Shown piece after piece: positions 9,297-19,312 of a DNA stretch of 64,000 nt. Location of the stretch: NCBI RefSeq assembly GCF_000222485.1, contig NC_015914.1:2800501-2864500 (forward strand). Direction: 5' to 3'. A model generated the notes under the pieces. It was not told the DNA's origin and made no database searches. It saw only the letters and a list, made by a program, of their open reading frames with translations. This DNA is from Cyclobacterium marinum DSM 745. GTDB lineage: Bacteria; Bacteroidota; Bacteroidia; Cytophagales; Cyclobacteriaceae. Within the stretch, counting starts at the first letter, position 1. The number at the start of each line of letters is the position of its first letter. Position numbers and translations under genes: made by a program.

Positions 9297-10859
9297 ATGT
9301 ATAGAGAAAACAGTTTATCGAGAATCAAAGAGGAAAAGGGGAGTTGGGACCTGGTAATTATTGGAGGGGGAGCCTCCGGGTTAGGGGTCGCTTTGGATGC
9401 TTTGTCCAGAGGATTAAAAGTCTTATTGCTAGAAAAATCAGATTTTGCTAAAGGGACTTCCAGCAGAAGTACAAAATTGGTGCACGGCGGTGTTCGCTAT
9501 TTGGCTCAGGGAGAAGTGGGGTTAGTGTTAGAAGCCTTAAAAGAGCGTGGGAGGTTATTGAAAAATGCGCCGCATCTAACCATTAATCAGCCCTTTGTAA
9601 TCCCACTTTACACCTATTTTGACCGCCTAAAGTACGGGGTAGGTCTTAAAATTTACGACTGGATGGCAGGTAGTTTACGCTTGGGGAAATCCAAGTTCGT
9701 TTCTAAGGAAGAGACAATAAAAAGGCTGCCTCAAATCAAACAGAAAGGCTTAAAAGGGGGGATTTTGTACCATGATGGTCAGTTCGATGACGCAAGGTTA
9801 GCCTTGGCCATTGCACAGACCTGTATTGAAATGGGGGGTTGTATTCTTAATTATGCCAGGGTTAATAAATTGACCAAAGGTGAAGATGGTAAAATTAATG
9901 GTTTGGTCTTTAGGGATTTAATTGGTAAAACCAATTATAGGATTTCTGCCAAATCTGTTGTCAATGCAACCGGGGTGTTTGCTGACAAAATCCTGCAAAT
10001 GGATAACCCTGATGCCAGAAAAATGATCCAACCAAGTCAGGGAATCCACCTGGTCATGGACAGCTCATTTTTGGGTGGAGTGGATGCTTTAATGATTCCG
10101 GAGACCTCTGATGGAAGGGTATTGTTTGCAGTGCCTTGGGAAGGGAAGTTGGTTGTGGGTACTACCGATACCTTGGTGAAAAAGCCTAAGATGGAACCAA
10201 AACCTTTGGCTTCTGAAATAACTTTTATATTGGAAACAGCCAAAAATTATTTGGTAAGACCACCAAAAAGATCGGATGTACTTTCAGTTTTTGCAGGCTT
10301 GAGACCACTTGCTGCCCCAAAAGAGGGAAGCACAAAAACCAAAGAAATTTCCAGAAGCCATAAAGTTATTGTTTCAAAAAGCAATTTAATTACCATTACA
10401 GGTGGCAAGTGGACCACCTTTAGGAAAATGGGTGAAGACACGGTAGATATCCATTTTAAAAATCATGGTTTACAAAAATTAGAAAGCACATCTGCAGACC
10501 AGCATCTTCACGGCTATAGCGAAGAGAGAATTAAGGGTCATTTACAGTTATATGGAACAGATGCCGCATTGGTTTTAGATTTGCAAAAGCAAAGGCCTGA
10601 ATTGGCCGAACGATTGCATGAAGGTTATCCTTATACCGGTGCGGAAGTGGTGTGGGCTGTTAGGAAAGAAATGGCTTTCAAAATCGAGGATTTCCTCTCG
10701 CGACGTTGTAGGATATTATTACTCGACGCCAAAGCTTCCATGCAAATGGCGCCCAAAGTTGCCGAAATTATGGCAAAAGAACTTGAGAAAGATGAGGTTT
10801 GGATAACTGAAGAGTTGGAAGAATTTAATAAATTAGCCAAGAAGTACTTAATAAAATAG
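9297..10859 (+). CDS. glpD: FAD-dependent glycerol-3-phosphate dehydrogenase
   Basis: Oxidises glycerol 3-phosphate to dihydroxyacetone phosphate and passes electrons to the quinone pool; peripheral inner-membrane flavoprotein. The FAD dinucleotide-binding motif GGGASGLG is at residues 23-30, followed by the family signature ending in GTSSRSTKLVHGGVRYL. The middle contains the DAO-family core (PSQGIHLV, VPWEGKLVVGTTDT), and a C-terminal domain follows from about residue 390. Length (520 aa) is usual. It is the first gene of glpD-glpK-glpF: glycerol enters through GlpF, is phosphorylated by GlpK and oxidised here. glpK starts 10 bp after its stop. Confidence 0.95.
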   Translation: MYRENSLSRIKEEKGSWDLVIIGGGASGLGVALDALSRGLKVLLLEKSDFAKGTSSRSTKLVHGGVRYLAQGEVGLVLEALKERGRLLKNAPHLTINQPFVIPLYTYFDRLKYGVGLKIYDWMAGSLRLGKSKFVSKEETIKRLPQIKQKGLKGGILYHDGQFDDARLALAIAQTCIEMGGCILNYARVNKLTKGEDGKINGLVFRDLIGKTNYRISAKSVVNATGVFADKILQMDNPDARKMIQPSQGIHLVMDSSFLGGVDALMIPETSDGRVLFAVPWEGKLVVGTTDTLVKKPKMEPKPLASEITFILETAKNYLVRPPKRSDVLSVFAGLRPLAAPKEGSTKTKEISRSHKVIVSKSNLITITGGKWTTFRKMGEDTVDIHFKNHGLQKLESTSADQHLHGYSEERIKGHLQLYGTDAALVLDLQKQRPELAERLHEGYPYTGAEVVWAVRKEMAFKIEDFLSRRCRILLLDAKASMQMAPKVAEIMAKELEKDEVWITEELEEFNKLAKKYLIK

Positions 10860-10869
10860 CTAAAATTCA

Positions 10870-12372
10870 ATGAACCCAAATAATCAATATTTAATGGCGA
10901 TGGACCAGGGAACCACCAGTTCAAGGGCCATAATTTTCAACAAAGAAGGCCAGATTGTGGCCTCTGCTCAAAAAGATTTCGAACAATTTTTTCCTAAAAC
11001 AGGCTGGGTTGAACATGATCCAAAGGAAATATGGACTTCGCAAGCCTCAGTGGCCACCGAAGCCATCACCAAAGCCAATATAACTTCGAGTCAAGTTGCA
11101 GCCATAGGTATCACCAACCAAAGAGAAACGACCATTATTTGGGACAGAGAGACTGGAGAGCCTGTTTTCAATGCCATTGTATGGCAGGATCGGAGAACGG
11201 CTGCTTTTTGTAATAAGCTAAAAGAAGAAGGTCATTCGGACTTGGTTCAAAGCAAGACAGGTTTGATAATCGATGCTTATTTTTCAGGGACAAAGATTAA
11301 ATGGATACTTGACAATCTAGACGGCGCTAGGGAGAAAGCTCAAAAAGGTGAGCTGTGTTTCGGTACTGTGGACAGCTGGCTTGTATGGAAAATGACCGCC
11401 GGGAAAGAGCACATTACAGACATTACCAATGCCAGCAGAACCATGCTTTTCAATATTCATGAAAGACAATGGGATGAGGAATTGCTAGAACTTTTGGATA
11501 TACCGATTGCTATTTTGCCTGAAGTTAAATCAAGTAGTGAAGTATATGGGCATACTTCCGGGAATTTATTGTCTGCAAAAATACCTATTGCAGGCATTGC
11601 CGGTGACCAGCAAGCAGCGCTGTTTGGCCAACTGTGTACAGATCCGGGAATGGCCAAGACCACCTATGGGACCGGCTGTTTTTTGGTAATGAATACGGGG
11701 GAAAAGCCTGTGAAATCCAATAATAAACTTTTGACCACTGTGGCTTGGCAAATAGGAGACAAGGTCAATTATGCTTTAGAAGGAAGCGTATTTATTGGAG
11801 GGGCAGGGATTCAATGGCTCAGAGACGGGCTTTCCTTATTTCAAGATGCCAAAGACAGTGAATCAATGGCATCAGGTTTGGAGGACAATGGCGGTGTGTA
11901 TTTTGTTCCCGCTTTAACTGGGATGGGAGCACCCTATTGGGATCAAGAAGCCAGAGGAGCATTTTTTGGTATCACCAGAGGGACCACTAAAGCACATATG
12001 GCCAGGGCCGGATTAGAAGCCATAGCATTTCAAGTGCATGATGTATTAAAGGCAATGGAAAAAGATGCAGGCGAAGGAACCAAAGAAATGCGTGTAGATG
12101 GTGGGGCCACTGCTAATAATTTCTTAATGCAATTTCAAGCAGATCTAAACCAATGTTCGATTAAGAGGCCTGAAATCATCGAAACTACAGCGTTGGGTGC
12201 AGCCTATTTAGCTGGTCTTGCGGTAGGCTATTGGGATGATTTGGATGAAATAAGAAGTTTATGGAAGGCGGATGAATCTTTTGAACCCAAACAGGATGCC
12301 ACAAGCATGCAACCTACTTTAAACTACTGGCACAAAGCAGTAGAGCGTTCTTTAAATTGGCTAAATGATTAA
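10870..12372 (+). CDS. glpK: glycerol kinase
   Basis: Phosphorylates glycerol with ATP to glycerol 3-phosphate in the cytoplasm. The FGGY-family N-terminus has the phosphate-binding [13 protein letters not shown] and [10 protein letters not shown]; the glycerol-binding Arg-Glu pair lies in the latter. The second domain includes [21 protein letters not shown] and the adenosine motif [16 protein letters not shown]. Length (500 aa) is standard. It sits between glpD and glpF with 10 and 2 bp spacing, consistent with one transcript controlled by the divergent DeoR-type regulator. Confidence 0.97.
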   Translation: MNPNNQYLMAMDQGTTSSRAIIFNKEGQIVASAQKDFEQFFPKTGWVEHDPKEIWTSQASVATEAITKANITSSQVAAIGITNQRETTIIWDRETGEPVFNAIVWQDRRTAAFCNKLKEEGHSDLVQSKTGLIIDAYFSGTKIKWILDNLDGAREKAQKGELCFGTVDSWLVWKMTAGKEHITDITNASRTMLFNIHERQWDEELLELLDIPIAILPEVKSSSEVYGHTSGNLLSAKIPIAGIAGDQQAALFGQLCTDPGMAKTTYGTGCFLVMNTGEKPVKSNNKLLTTVAWQIGDKVNYALEGSVFIGGAGIQWLRDGLSLFQDAKDSESMASGLEDNGGVYFVPALTGMGAPYWDQEARGAFFGITRGTTKAHMARAGLEAIAFQVHDVLKAMEKDAGEGTKEMRVDGGATANNFLMQFQADLNQCSIKRPEIIETTALGAAYLAGLAVGYWDDLDEIRSLWKADESFEPKQDATSMQPTLNYWHKAVERSLNWLND

Positions 12373-12374
12373 AT

Positions 12375-13121
12375 ATGAACGTTTATATAGCTGAATTTAT
12401 TGGAACAGCCTTGCTTTTGGCTATGGGGTCAGGAGTAGTAGCTAATGTAGTTTTGAATAAAACCAAAGGTCAAAATTCAGGGTGGATAGTTATCACCACT
12501 GCATGGGCCTTAGGCGTATTTATAGGAGTGGTAGTTGCCGGACCTCATAGTGGGGCTCACTTGAATCCCGCAGTTAGTCTGGCTTTGGCAGTCGTGGGAG
12601 ATTTTGGATGGGAGTTGGTGCCCGGTTATATTATATCCCAGGTTTTGGGCGCTATGCTCGGAGCCGGAGTAGCTTATTTGATCTACAAAGACCATTTTGA
12701 CATAACAGATGATCCGGGGTTAAAATTTGCCCCTTTTGGTACAGCGCCTGCCATTAGAAACTTGTCTTCAAACTTTATTTCTGAAGTAGTTGGTACTTTT
12801 GTACTTATTATTGTTATCCTTTATTCTACAGGTCCGGTGATAGATGATGGAAATGCAACACCTATTGGCTTGGGTTCCATAGGTGCATTGCCAGTTGCTT
12901 TTTTAGTTTGGGTTATTGGTCTTTCCTTAGGCGGTACTACTGGTTATGCCATCAATCCAGCCAGAGATTTGGGTCCAAGGTTTATGCATCAGTTACTTCC
13001 TATCAAGGGGAAAGGTAGTTCCGATTGGAGTTATAGTTGGGTGCCTATTGTTGGACCGCTCGTAGGGGCTGCTTTAGCCGGAGGACTATTTTTACTTCTG
13101 GGTAACACCCCAGCAACTTAA
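12375..13121 (+). CDS. glpF: glycerol uptake facilitator (aquaglyceroporin)
   Basis: Six-helix channel of the MIP family that lets glycerol diffuse across the inner membrane. Both pore half-helix signatures are present: HLNPAVSLAL in the first half and INPARDLGPR in the second; the Asp after the second NPAR is typical of glycerol-conducting members as opposed to strict aquaporins. Length (248 aa) fits. It starts 2 bp after the glpK stop and is the last gene of the glycerol operon; a strong hairpin lies about 55 bp downstream. Confidence 0.95.
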   Translation: MNVYIAEFIGTALLLAMGSGVVANVVLNKTKGQNSGWIVITTAWALGVFIGVVVAGPHSGAHLNPAVSLALAVVGDFGWELVPGYIISQVLGAMLGAGVAYLIYKDHFDITDDPGLKFAPFGTAPAIRNLSSNFISEVVGTFVLIIVILYSTGPVIDDGNATPIGLGSIGALPVAFLVWVIGLSLGGTTGYAINPARDLGPRFMHQLLPIKGKGSSDWSYSWVPIVGPLVGAALAGGLFLLLGNTPAT

Positions 13122-13466
13122 ATAAAGGATTTTAAGGTCAATGGGTGGAATAGCTAACCCTAGGTTTGGATTAATTTTGACGGTATTGCTTCTTCAACAA
13201 TACCGTCAAATTGTAAATCATTTGTAGGTCAGAGAGTAATCCGAGGTAGTAAGCGTTTTTAGCCCAAAATTAACAATAGACATTCTGTTATTTGCTGAGA
13301 TTACTTCAAAATCTGCCACTTCGTTGCCGATTCAATTTCACCCAAACGATGGTGTTGTAAGATAAATTTTAAACAGGCTGATATTTTAGCGAGTAATACA
13401 CCCTTAGCGAACCTAAGACATTCAGGTTTAATTTAAGAGTTGGGATGTCAAGGTTTAGTTTTTCAA
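13122..13466. other. 345-bp intergenic region between convergent glpF and rodA
   Basis: No gene is seen. Apart from the hairpin at 13176-13210 the sequence is plain AT-rich spacer in which both the glycerol operon and the mre operon end. Confidence 0.5.
13176..13210. terminator. strong inverted repeat downstream of glpF
   Basis: Perfect 13-bp arms (TTTGACGGTATTG at 13176-13188 and its complement at 13198-13210) enclose a 9-nt loop. There is no long T-run on either side, so it is a probable transcript-end hairpin between converging operons rather than a textbook terminator. Confidence 0.45.
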
Positions 13467-14741
13467 CTAGTAACTCCTTCCTAAGATTTGAATTCTATTG
13501 GAGTCCAGTTTAATAAAGATAAATAGCAAAATGGTAAAAGACCAAAGGGAAGATCCTCCATAACTAAAAAATGGAAGGGGAATACCCACCACAGGAAACA
13601 GGCCGATGGTCATGGCTATATTTATGGTGAAATGGAAAAACAATAAGCTTACAACACAATACCCATAAATCCTTGAAAAGCGTGTTTTTTGTCTTTCTGC
13701 CAAAAACACCAGCCGAAGCAATAAAGCCACAAATAATGAAATCATAACCAAACTGCCGATCCATCCAAATTCCTCTCCCAATGTGCAGAAAATAAAATCC
13801 GTATGTTGTTCAGGAACGAAGTCAAACTTTGTCTGGGTACCTTCAAGGTAACCCTTCCCAAATAGTCCACCGGAGCCAATGGCGATTTTAGATTGAGTAA
13901 CATTCCAACCTACACCCAAAGGGTCTACCCCCGGATCAAACAATACCATGATTCTGTTTTGTTGGTGATCGGGGAGCTTTTCTACTACATAGTCCAGACT
14001 TAAAGCATAGGCGGTCATGATGCAGCCTAAAAGGAGAAATCCCAATGCATTTTTCCAAGACTTTTTACTCAATATTATCAGCAAAAGAATTAGTGCAGCA
14101 ATACTACCAAACAGGTAAAGATTGTTTTCAATGGCGAGGGTAAGGATTGTCAGCCCCACTAAAGCCAGCCCGATAACATAGTACTTCTGTGGCATGCCTT
14201 CTCTGTATAGCATGATAAAAAAAGCACTATAGACCATGGCTGTACCTGTATCCGGTTGAAGTAAGATAAGCGCGATGGGTAAAAAGATCAGTCCTACAGC
14301 CTTCATTTGATCTTTAAGCTTACTTAAATCAAAGCTTGGGTTTTCCATTAACTTGGCCAAAACCAATGCTGTGGCAAATTTGGTGAATTCAGCAGGCTGT
14401 AACCTGAAAATCCCCAGTTCAAACCAAGCCCTTTGGCCATTGATTTCCTTTCCTATAAAAGGGGTGAGCAAAAGTATAAGGATAAATATGGCATACAAGA
14501 CCAAACTAAGATTATGGAATAGCCGGTAATCTGCTACCATAATGATAATGATCAATAAAACTGCTGTTCCAATCCAAATCAATTGTTTTCCTGAATTAAT
14601 GGAAAAGTCGAATATGGAGGTAGCATTTTGTTCGTCATAAACGGCTGCATAGATATTTAGCCAGCCGATGAAAACAAGTGCAAAATATAGCCCTATGGTT
14701 ACCCAGTCTATTTTATGTAAATTGGTATCTTTCTGTCTCAC
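13467..14741 (-). CDS. rodA: rod-shape determining glycosyltransferase RodA
   Basis: SEDS-family peptidoglycan glycosyltransferase that polymerises lipid II during cell elongation, working with the transpeptidase PBP2 encoded directly upstream. The 424-aa protein is almost entirely membrane helices. Typical SEDS motifs are visible: KEINGQRAWFELGIFRLQPAEFTK near residues 115-138 (read in two parts), QPDTGTAMVY, and near the C-terminus VGIPLPFFSYGGSS. It is the last gene of mreB-mreC-mreD-mrdA-rodA; its start follows the mrdA stop with no gap. Assignment to RodA rather than FtsW rests on the operon. Confidence 0.95.
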   Translation of the reverse strand: MRQKDTNLHKIDWVTIGLYFALVFIGWLNIYAAVYDEQNATSIFDFSINSGKQLIWIGTAVLLIIIIMVADYRLFHNLSLVLYAIFILILLLTPFIGKEINGQRAWFELGIFRLQPAEFTKFATALVLAKLMENPSFDLSKLKDQMKAVGLIFLPIALILLQPDTGTAMVYSAFFIMLYREGMPQKYYVIGLALVGLTILTLAIENNLYLFGSIAALILLLIILSKKSWKNALGFLLLGCIMTAYALSLDYVVEKLPDHQQNRIMVLFDPGVDPLGVGWNVTQSKIAIGSGGLFGKGYLEGTQTKFDFVPEQHTDFIFCTLGEEFGWIGSLVMISLFVALLLRLVFLAERQKTRFSRIYGYCVVSLLFFHFTINIAMTIGLFPVVGIPLPFFSYGGSSLWSFTILLFIFIKLDSNRIQILGRSY

Positions 14742-16544
14742 TTAGTAAATAAAATCTCCTTTTAGCACATATTCCTCCAATTCCGGTCTATTGATTTCCC
14801 CTGTTAGGTACTTTTCGATCAAAAGACTTGCAGTACTAGCAGCTGCTCTTCCTCCCCATCCTGCATTTTCCACATAGACTGAAATGGCTATTTTTGGATC
14901 ATCTTTAGGAGCAAAAGCAATAAACACCGAATGGTCTTCTCCTGCCGGATTTTGGGCTGTTCCTGTCTTTCCGGCGATTTCAATGTCCTTCATAATGGCT
15001 CTTGTTGCAGTACCATACAATGCTTCGGCCATTGCATCCTGAATTAAATCGAAATGTTTGGCATCAATTCCGGAATCTCTTTTTTCTTTAAATTTATCCG
15101 GGATTCTGGAAGGATCATCGTTGATGGATTTGATAAGGTGAGGCGTATAATAATAACCCTTGTTGGCAAATATAGCTGCAAGATTTGCCATTTGAAGAGG
15201 TGTTACCAGCATTTCGCCTTGGCCGATAGACAAGGAGTAGATAGTGGAATATTTCCAACGGCCTTTGCCATATATTTTATCATAAAGTGCACTTGAAGGG
15301 ATTAAGCCTGACTTTTCACCATGCGTGTCTATTCCAAGCCGATTACTCAACCCAAATTTAAGTACAGACTCTCTCCACTTGTCTAATCCTATTTGAGTAT
15401 CCGTATAGGTGTTGGAAGAAATTTCCTGATTGATTACTTGCCTGAATGCTTGATGGTAATAGGGGTTGCATGAATTTCTGATGGCTCCAAATAGGTTTAC
15501 AGGAGAAGGGTGGTTATGGCAATTAACCAATGCTTTATTACAGGCAAAGGTTGTGTTTGGGGTAATGATTCCCTCTTGAAGGCCGATCAAAGACTGTACA
15601 ATTTTAAAAATGGAACCTGGAGGATACATCGCCATAATTGGCCGATTGAATAAAGGTTTGTCGGGATCTTTGTTCAGGACCTCATAGTTTTCCCCAAACT
15701 TTGCTCCGGTAAGAACATTTGGATCATAAGAGGGTGCTGATATGATGGAGAGAATTTCTCCGGTCTTTGGCTCTATCGCCACAACAGATCCACGTTTGCC
15801 TTCCATTAAATATTCACCATATAGTTGCAAGTTTAAGTCTATGGTAGATTGAAGGTTTTCACCGGGCATAGAAAGGGTGTCTAAGTCACCATTTTTGAAT
15901 GCACCTTTTTCTATTCCTCTTACGTTGACCAATTTGTATTTTACTCCCTTTTTACCCCGTAGCTCGGGTTCATAATAGGCTTCGATTCCACTATGACCTA
16001 CATAATCACCTTGGACATAGTAGTTACTACTGTCTCGAGAAAGTTGAGAACCGCTTATTTCTCCAATATACCCCAACACATTGGCTGCCGAAGATCTCGG
16101 ATAGGAACGCACAGACCTGGTCATTACAAACAGGCCTTTGTAATCAATGAGGAAATCCTGCACCTTGGCAAAATCCTCCTTGGAAATTTGCTTAATTAGA
16201 GGATAAGGCTTGACCCAAGAATATTTTTTAGCAGCGGTGAAATTCTCTATTAAGCTTTCTTTCTCTATTTCAAATAACTCACAAAACCTAGTGGTATCTT
16301 TTAGACTGAAGTCTTTCGGTATCACCATAAGGTCAAATACAGGATCATTGAATACCATCAAAGAATTGTTCCTGTCATACACCAAGCCTCGGTATGGATG
16401 GTCTACCACTCTCTGAATGGCATTTCTCTCTGCTTTTCTTAGATAGCTATCATCCGTTACTTGTATCAAAAATAATTTGCCCAATAAAATTAAAGCAATT
16501 ACCCCAATGGTGATGGCAACGACTAAAGACCTACCTGTGTACAT
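14742..16544 (-). CDS. mrdA: penicillin-binding protein 2 (elongation transpeptidase)
   Basis: Class B PBP that crosslinks peptidoglycan for lateral growth as part of the rod complex. One N-terminal membrane anchor (about residues 6-27) is followed by the dimerisation/pedestal domain (RGLVYDRN) and the transpeptidase domain with all three active-site motifs: SIFK with nucleophile Ser311, SCN at 358-360 and KTG at 526-528. Length (600 aa) is normal. The gene abuts mreD and rodA without spacing, so the five cell-shape proteins are made from one message. A target of beta-lactams of the mecillinam type in this family. Confidence 0.96.
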   Translation of the reverse strand: MYTGRSLVVAITIGVIALILLGKLFLIQVTDDSYLRKAERNAIQRVVDHPYRGLVYDRNNSLMVFNDPVFDLMVIPKDFSLKDTTRFCELFEIEKESLIENFTAAKKYSWVKPYPLIKQISKEDFAKVQDFLIDYKGLFVMTRSVRSYPRSSAANVLGYIGEISGSQLSRDSSNYYVQGDYVGHSGIEAYYEPELRGKKGVKYKLVNVRGIEKGAFKNGDLDTLSMPGENLQSTIDLNLQLYGEYLMEGKRGSVVAIEPKTGEILSIISAPSYDPNVLTGAKFGENYEVLNKDPDKPLFNRPIMAMYPPGSIFKIVQSLIGLQEGIITPNTTFACNKALVNCHNHPSPVNLFGAIRNSCNPYYHQAFRQVINQEISSNTYTDTQIGLDKWRESVLKFGLSNRLGIDTHGEKSGLIPSSALYDKIYGKGRWKYSTIYSLSIGQGEMLVTPLQMANLAAIFANKGYYYTPHLIKSINDDPSRIPDKFKEKRDSGIDAKHFDLIQDAMAEALYGTATRAIMKDIEIAGKTGTAQNPAGEDHSVFIAFAPKDDPKIAISVYVENAGWGGRAAASTASLLIEKYLTGEINRPELEEYVLKGDFIY

Positions 16545-17066
16545 TTATACTACCCTTTCTTTTTTGTAAAATATAGCCTGAACGATGGATCCCAATAGAA
16601 ATGTGAAAACCATGCTGCTCAATACTCTTATAACGAGAGGTAAGTACAAATGTGTTCCTAAACTATCTATATAAAAAAATATAAAATGATGAATAAGGAT
16701 TAATGGAAGGCTGTAAAAAATGTACCAACCTATTCCCATATTTAATAAAGTAGGGGGAACATTGTCATCATATCCCCCAGTGGGCATAATCATTTTAATC
16801 CAGGAATTGCGAATAAAGGCCAGAAAAACAGTGCTAGCAGCATGAATGCCCATACTGTCGTAAAATAAATCAATAAGAAAACCTAAGAAAAACCCAATCA
16901 GTAACAAAGGGATGGTGGGTACTTCATGAGGTAGGTTTAGAAGGAAAAACACATATAAAAAGCTAAATGCATAACCGAATAACACCAAATCCTTCAAGAT
17001 AAATACCTGAATAAGGAAGTAAATAAAAAAGCTTAAGCTATACCTGAGTATTTTTACTGTTGTCAT
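16545..17066 (-). CDS. mreD: rod-shape determining membrane protein MreD
   Basis: Small polytopic inner-membrane protein of the elongasome (173 aa, about five helices). MreD proteins are poorly conserved, so the call rests on hydrophobicity, size, the segment GFFLGFLIDLFYDSMGIHAAS that is typical of the family, and its place between mreC and mrdA. It overlaps mreC by 4 bp and touches mrdA, indicating coupled translation. Confidence 0.9.
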   Translation of the reverse strand: MTTVKILRYSLSFFIYFLIQVFILKDLVLFGYAFSFLYVFFLLNLPHEVPTIPLLLIGFFLGFLIDLFYDSMGIHAASTVFLAFIRNSWIKMIMPTGGYDDNVPPTLLNMGIGWYIFYSLPLILIHHFIFFYIDSLGTHLYLPLVIRVLSSMVFTFLLGSIVQAIFYKKERVV

Positions 17067-17896
17067 TGATTAGGGGTCACCATTTCCATTTCCAAACTAT
17101 CTATTTCTTCCCGGAGATCATTTTTTACCAGATATACGAAGTTAAGCTTACTAAAGTCTGCTCCCAAACTTATCGTAATGTCTAAATAATTGGTCTCGCT
17201 TCCTTGGGAAACTTCCTTCACTTTTCCTATGGGCAAGCCTTCGGGAAAAACTGCATTGTATCCGGAAGTTACAATTTCTTGCCCCGGCTCCACCATTACA
17301 TGCCGAGGGACGTAGAGTAGTTTTGCTTCATTGGAGTTTAATCCATCCCATTTAGTAGAACCAAAAACTTCCAAATTTTTTATTTTGGATGAAATTAGAA
17401 GGTCTGTGTGCAATACAGATATAACAGAGGAAAAATGACTGCTCGTACCTTTTACCCTACCTACAATTCCTTGCTCGTTGAAAACACCCATACCTTCTTC
17501 CACACCGTCTAAACTGCCTTTATTTAGTGTGATGTAATTTTGACTAAGGTTGATAGAGTTATTGATCACTCTGGCCGACCAGAAGTTGAAATTATTACTA
17601 AAGGAACTGTCTAATGTGAAATGAGCAGAATCTCTAATAGTAGTCATCCTATCCAACCGATTAAGCAAGGAGGCATTTTTTTCAGCCAAAGCTTTATTGG
17701 TAGAATTTAGGGTAAAATAAGAGACAAAATTGTTTTTTGAAGACAATAATCGTCCCGTAAATTTATTGCTACTATTAAAATAAACTGCTCCCTGTGGAGA
17801 ATTATGCGTGAAAATAATCCCCAATGCCAGTAATTCCAGGATCAGAAAAAGAATAAATGCCCTTAGTCTATATAAAAATAGAAAGATTTGTTGCAT
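17063..17896 (-). CDS. mreC: rod-shape determining protein MreC
   Basis: Bitopic inner-membrane scaffold of the elongasome; its periplasmic beta-domain activates PBP2/RodA. One N-terminal helix (about 10-30) precedes a short coiled coil (about 65-90, containing NKALAEKNASLLNRLDRM) and the double beta-barrel domain with ITLNKGSLDGVEEGMGV, VSVLHTDLLISSKI and EIVTSGYNAVFPEGLPIG. Length 277 aa. It lies 7 bp after mreB and overlaps mreD by 4 bp. Confidence 0.94.
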   Translation of the reverse strand: MQQIFLFLYRLRAFILFLILELLALGIIFTHNSPQGAVYFNSSNKFTGRLLSSKNNFVSYFTLNSTNKALAEKNASLLNRLDRMTTIRDSAHFTLDSSFSNNFNFWSARVINNSINLSQNYITLNKGSLDGVEEGMGVFNEQGIVGRVKGTSSHFSSVISVLHTDLLISSKIKNLEVFGSTKWDGLNSNEAKLLYVPRHVMVEPGQEIVTSGYNAVFPEGLPIGKVKEVSQGSETNYLDITISLGADFSKLNFVYLVKNDLREEIDSLEMEMVTPNQ

Positions 17897-17903
17897 TTTC
17901 TTT

Positions 17904-18932
17904 TTAAGTCATGAGAACAGTTCTGAATTGGTTGATGTTTTTCAAGGCATTTCCTGTACCCCTTACCACAGCTCTTAATGGATCCTCTGCTATGTGTATA
18001 GGTAACTTGGTTTTCTGATGTAACCTTCGGTCTAAACCTTTCAACAAAGCCCCTCCTCCTGTTAGGTGGATACCATTGTCATAAATGTCTGCTGAAAGCT
18101 CAGGCGGTGCTATTTCCAAGGCTTTAAGTACAGCTTCTTCGATTTTAGATACAGATTTGTCTAAGGCAAACGCGATCTCTGAATAAGAAACTTTAATCAC
18201 CTTAGGAATACCTGTCATCAAATCTCTACCTCTGATTTCATAATCCTCCGGCGGATCATCAAGTTCTGTTAGGGCAGAACCTATTGCAATTTTTACTTTT
18301 TCTGCGGATCTTTCTCCAATAAGCAAGTTGTGTTGTCTACGCATATAATCCAATATGTCTTTGGTGAAAGTGTCACCGGCAACCCTAATGGATTGGTCTG
18401 CAACTATTCCGGAAAGGGCAATAAGTGCAATTTCGGTAGTACCTCCTCCGATATCCACTATCATGGAACCCATTGGTTTTTCTATGTCTATACCTATACC
18501 TATGGCAGCCGCAATAGGCTCATATATCATATAAACCTCTTTACCACCGGCGTGTTCTGCCGAGTCTCTCACCGCTCGTTTTTCCACCTCAGTGATGCCC
18601 GATGGGATGCAAATCACCATTCTATGGGACTGAGGGAACATGCCTTTGTTGTGACCCGGAATCATTTTAATTAATCCTCGGATCATTTGCTCAGCCGCAT
18701 AAAAATCTGCAATCACTCCGTCTTTTAATGGGCGAATGGTCTTGATATTTTCATGGGTTTTTTCATGCATGTTCATGGCCTCACGACCTACTGCCAATAC
18801 TTTATTGGTAGTTTTATCTATAGCGATTATGGATGGTTCATCCACAATAATTTTTTCTTTATGTATGATCAGCGTATTGGCTGTTCCTAAGTCAATGGCG
18901 ATGTCACTTGAGAAAAAGTCGAATAATCCCAT
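17904..18932 (-). CDS. mreB: actin-like rod-shape protein MreB
   Basis: Bacterial actin that forms membrane-associated filaments directing lateral wall synthesis. ATPase fold motifs are complete: phosphate 1 AIDLGTANTLI, connect region, phosphate 2 IVDIGGGTTEIALI, and adenosine motif LTGGGALLKGLDRRL. Length (342 aa) is canonical. It is the first gene of the mre operon, with a 380-bp upstream region that also contains the purH terminator. Confidence 0.97.
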   Translation of the reverse strand: MGLFDFFSSDIAIDLGTANTLIIHKEKIIVDEPSIIAIDKTTNKVLAVGREAMNMHEKTHENIKTIRPLKDGVIADFYAAEQMIRGLIKMIPGHNKGMFPQSHRMVICIPSGITEVEKRAVRDSAEHAGGKEVYMIYEPIAAAIGIGIDIEKPMGSMIVDIGGGTTEIALIALSGIVADQSIRVAGDTFTKDILDYMRRQHNLLIGERSAEKVKIAIGSALTELDDPPEDYEIRGRDLMTGIPKVIKVSYSEIAFALDKSVSKIEEAVLKALEIAPPELSADIYDNGIHLTGGGALLKGLDRRLHQKTKLPIHIAEDPLRAVVRGTGNALKNINQFRTVLMT

Positions 18933-19312
18933 TTTGATCTGTTCTAAATTAAATGTTTATTGTTACTTTAAATCTAACGCAATATAATCCGAATAAATAT
19001 CCGAAGCCGGCTTAAGTTCCAAGATCCGGCGAGGCGTTGTTTTCAGATTTATCACGAATTAAGCAATAGTTATGCTATGATTAACTGGGAAAACTGCTAT
19101 TTTCTACCCCTCCTTATTTTTTTTATCACTCAACCTTAATATAGGCTAATTTCAGAAGCTTTCAAGCCTTATTTTAAATTCGTTTTTCCAATTGTAAATA
19201 CCAGTCTAAATTTACCGGCAATCTAAAAGGAAAAATACTGGAAAATTGTATTTTCCAATTGAATCTAATAAATACTACTCTTGGCATTCAATACCAAGAG
19301 TAGTATGGTCTA
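18933..19312. other. 380-bp spacer between purH and mreB
   Basis: Both neighbours are on the minus strand. The spacer holds the purH transcription-end hairpin (19272-19306), a second small inverted repeat (TGGAAAAT / ATTTTCCA at 19239-19257) and presumably the mreB promoter, for which I see no good TAnnTTTG match. No gene. Confidence 0.5.
19272..19306 (-). terminator. purH terminator hairpin
   Basis: Perfect 13-bp arms (ATACTACTCTTGG at 19272-19284, complement at 19294-19306) with a 9-nt loop, located 7 bp after the purH stop. On the minus strand it is followed by a moderately T-rich stretch. Confidence 0.7.
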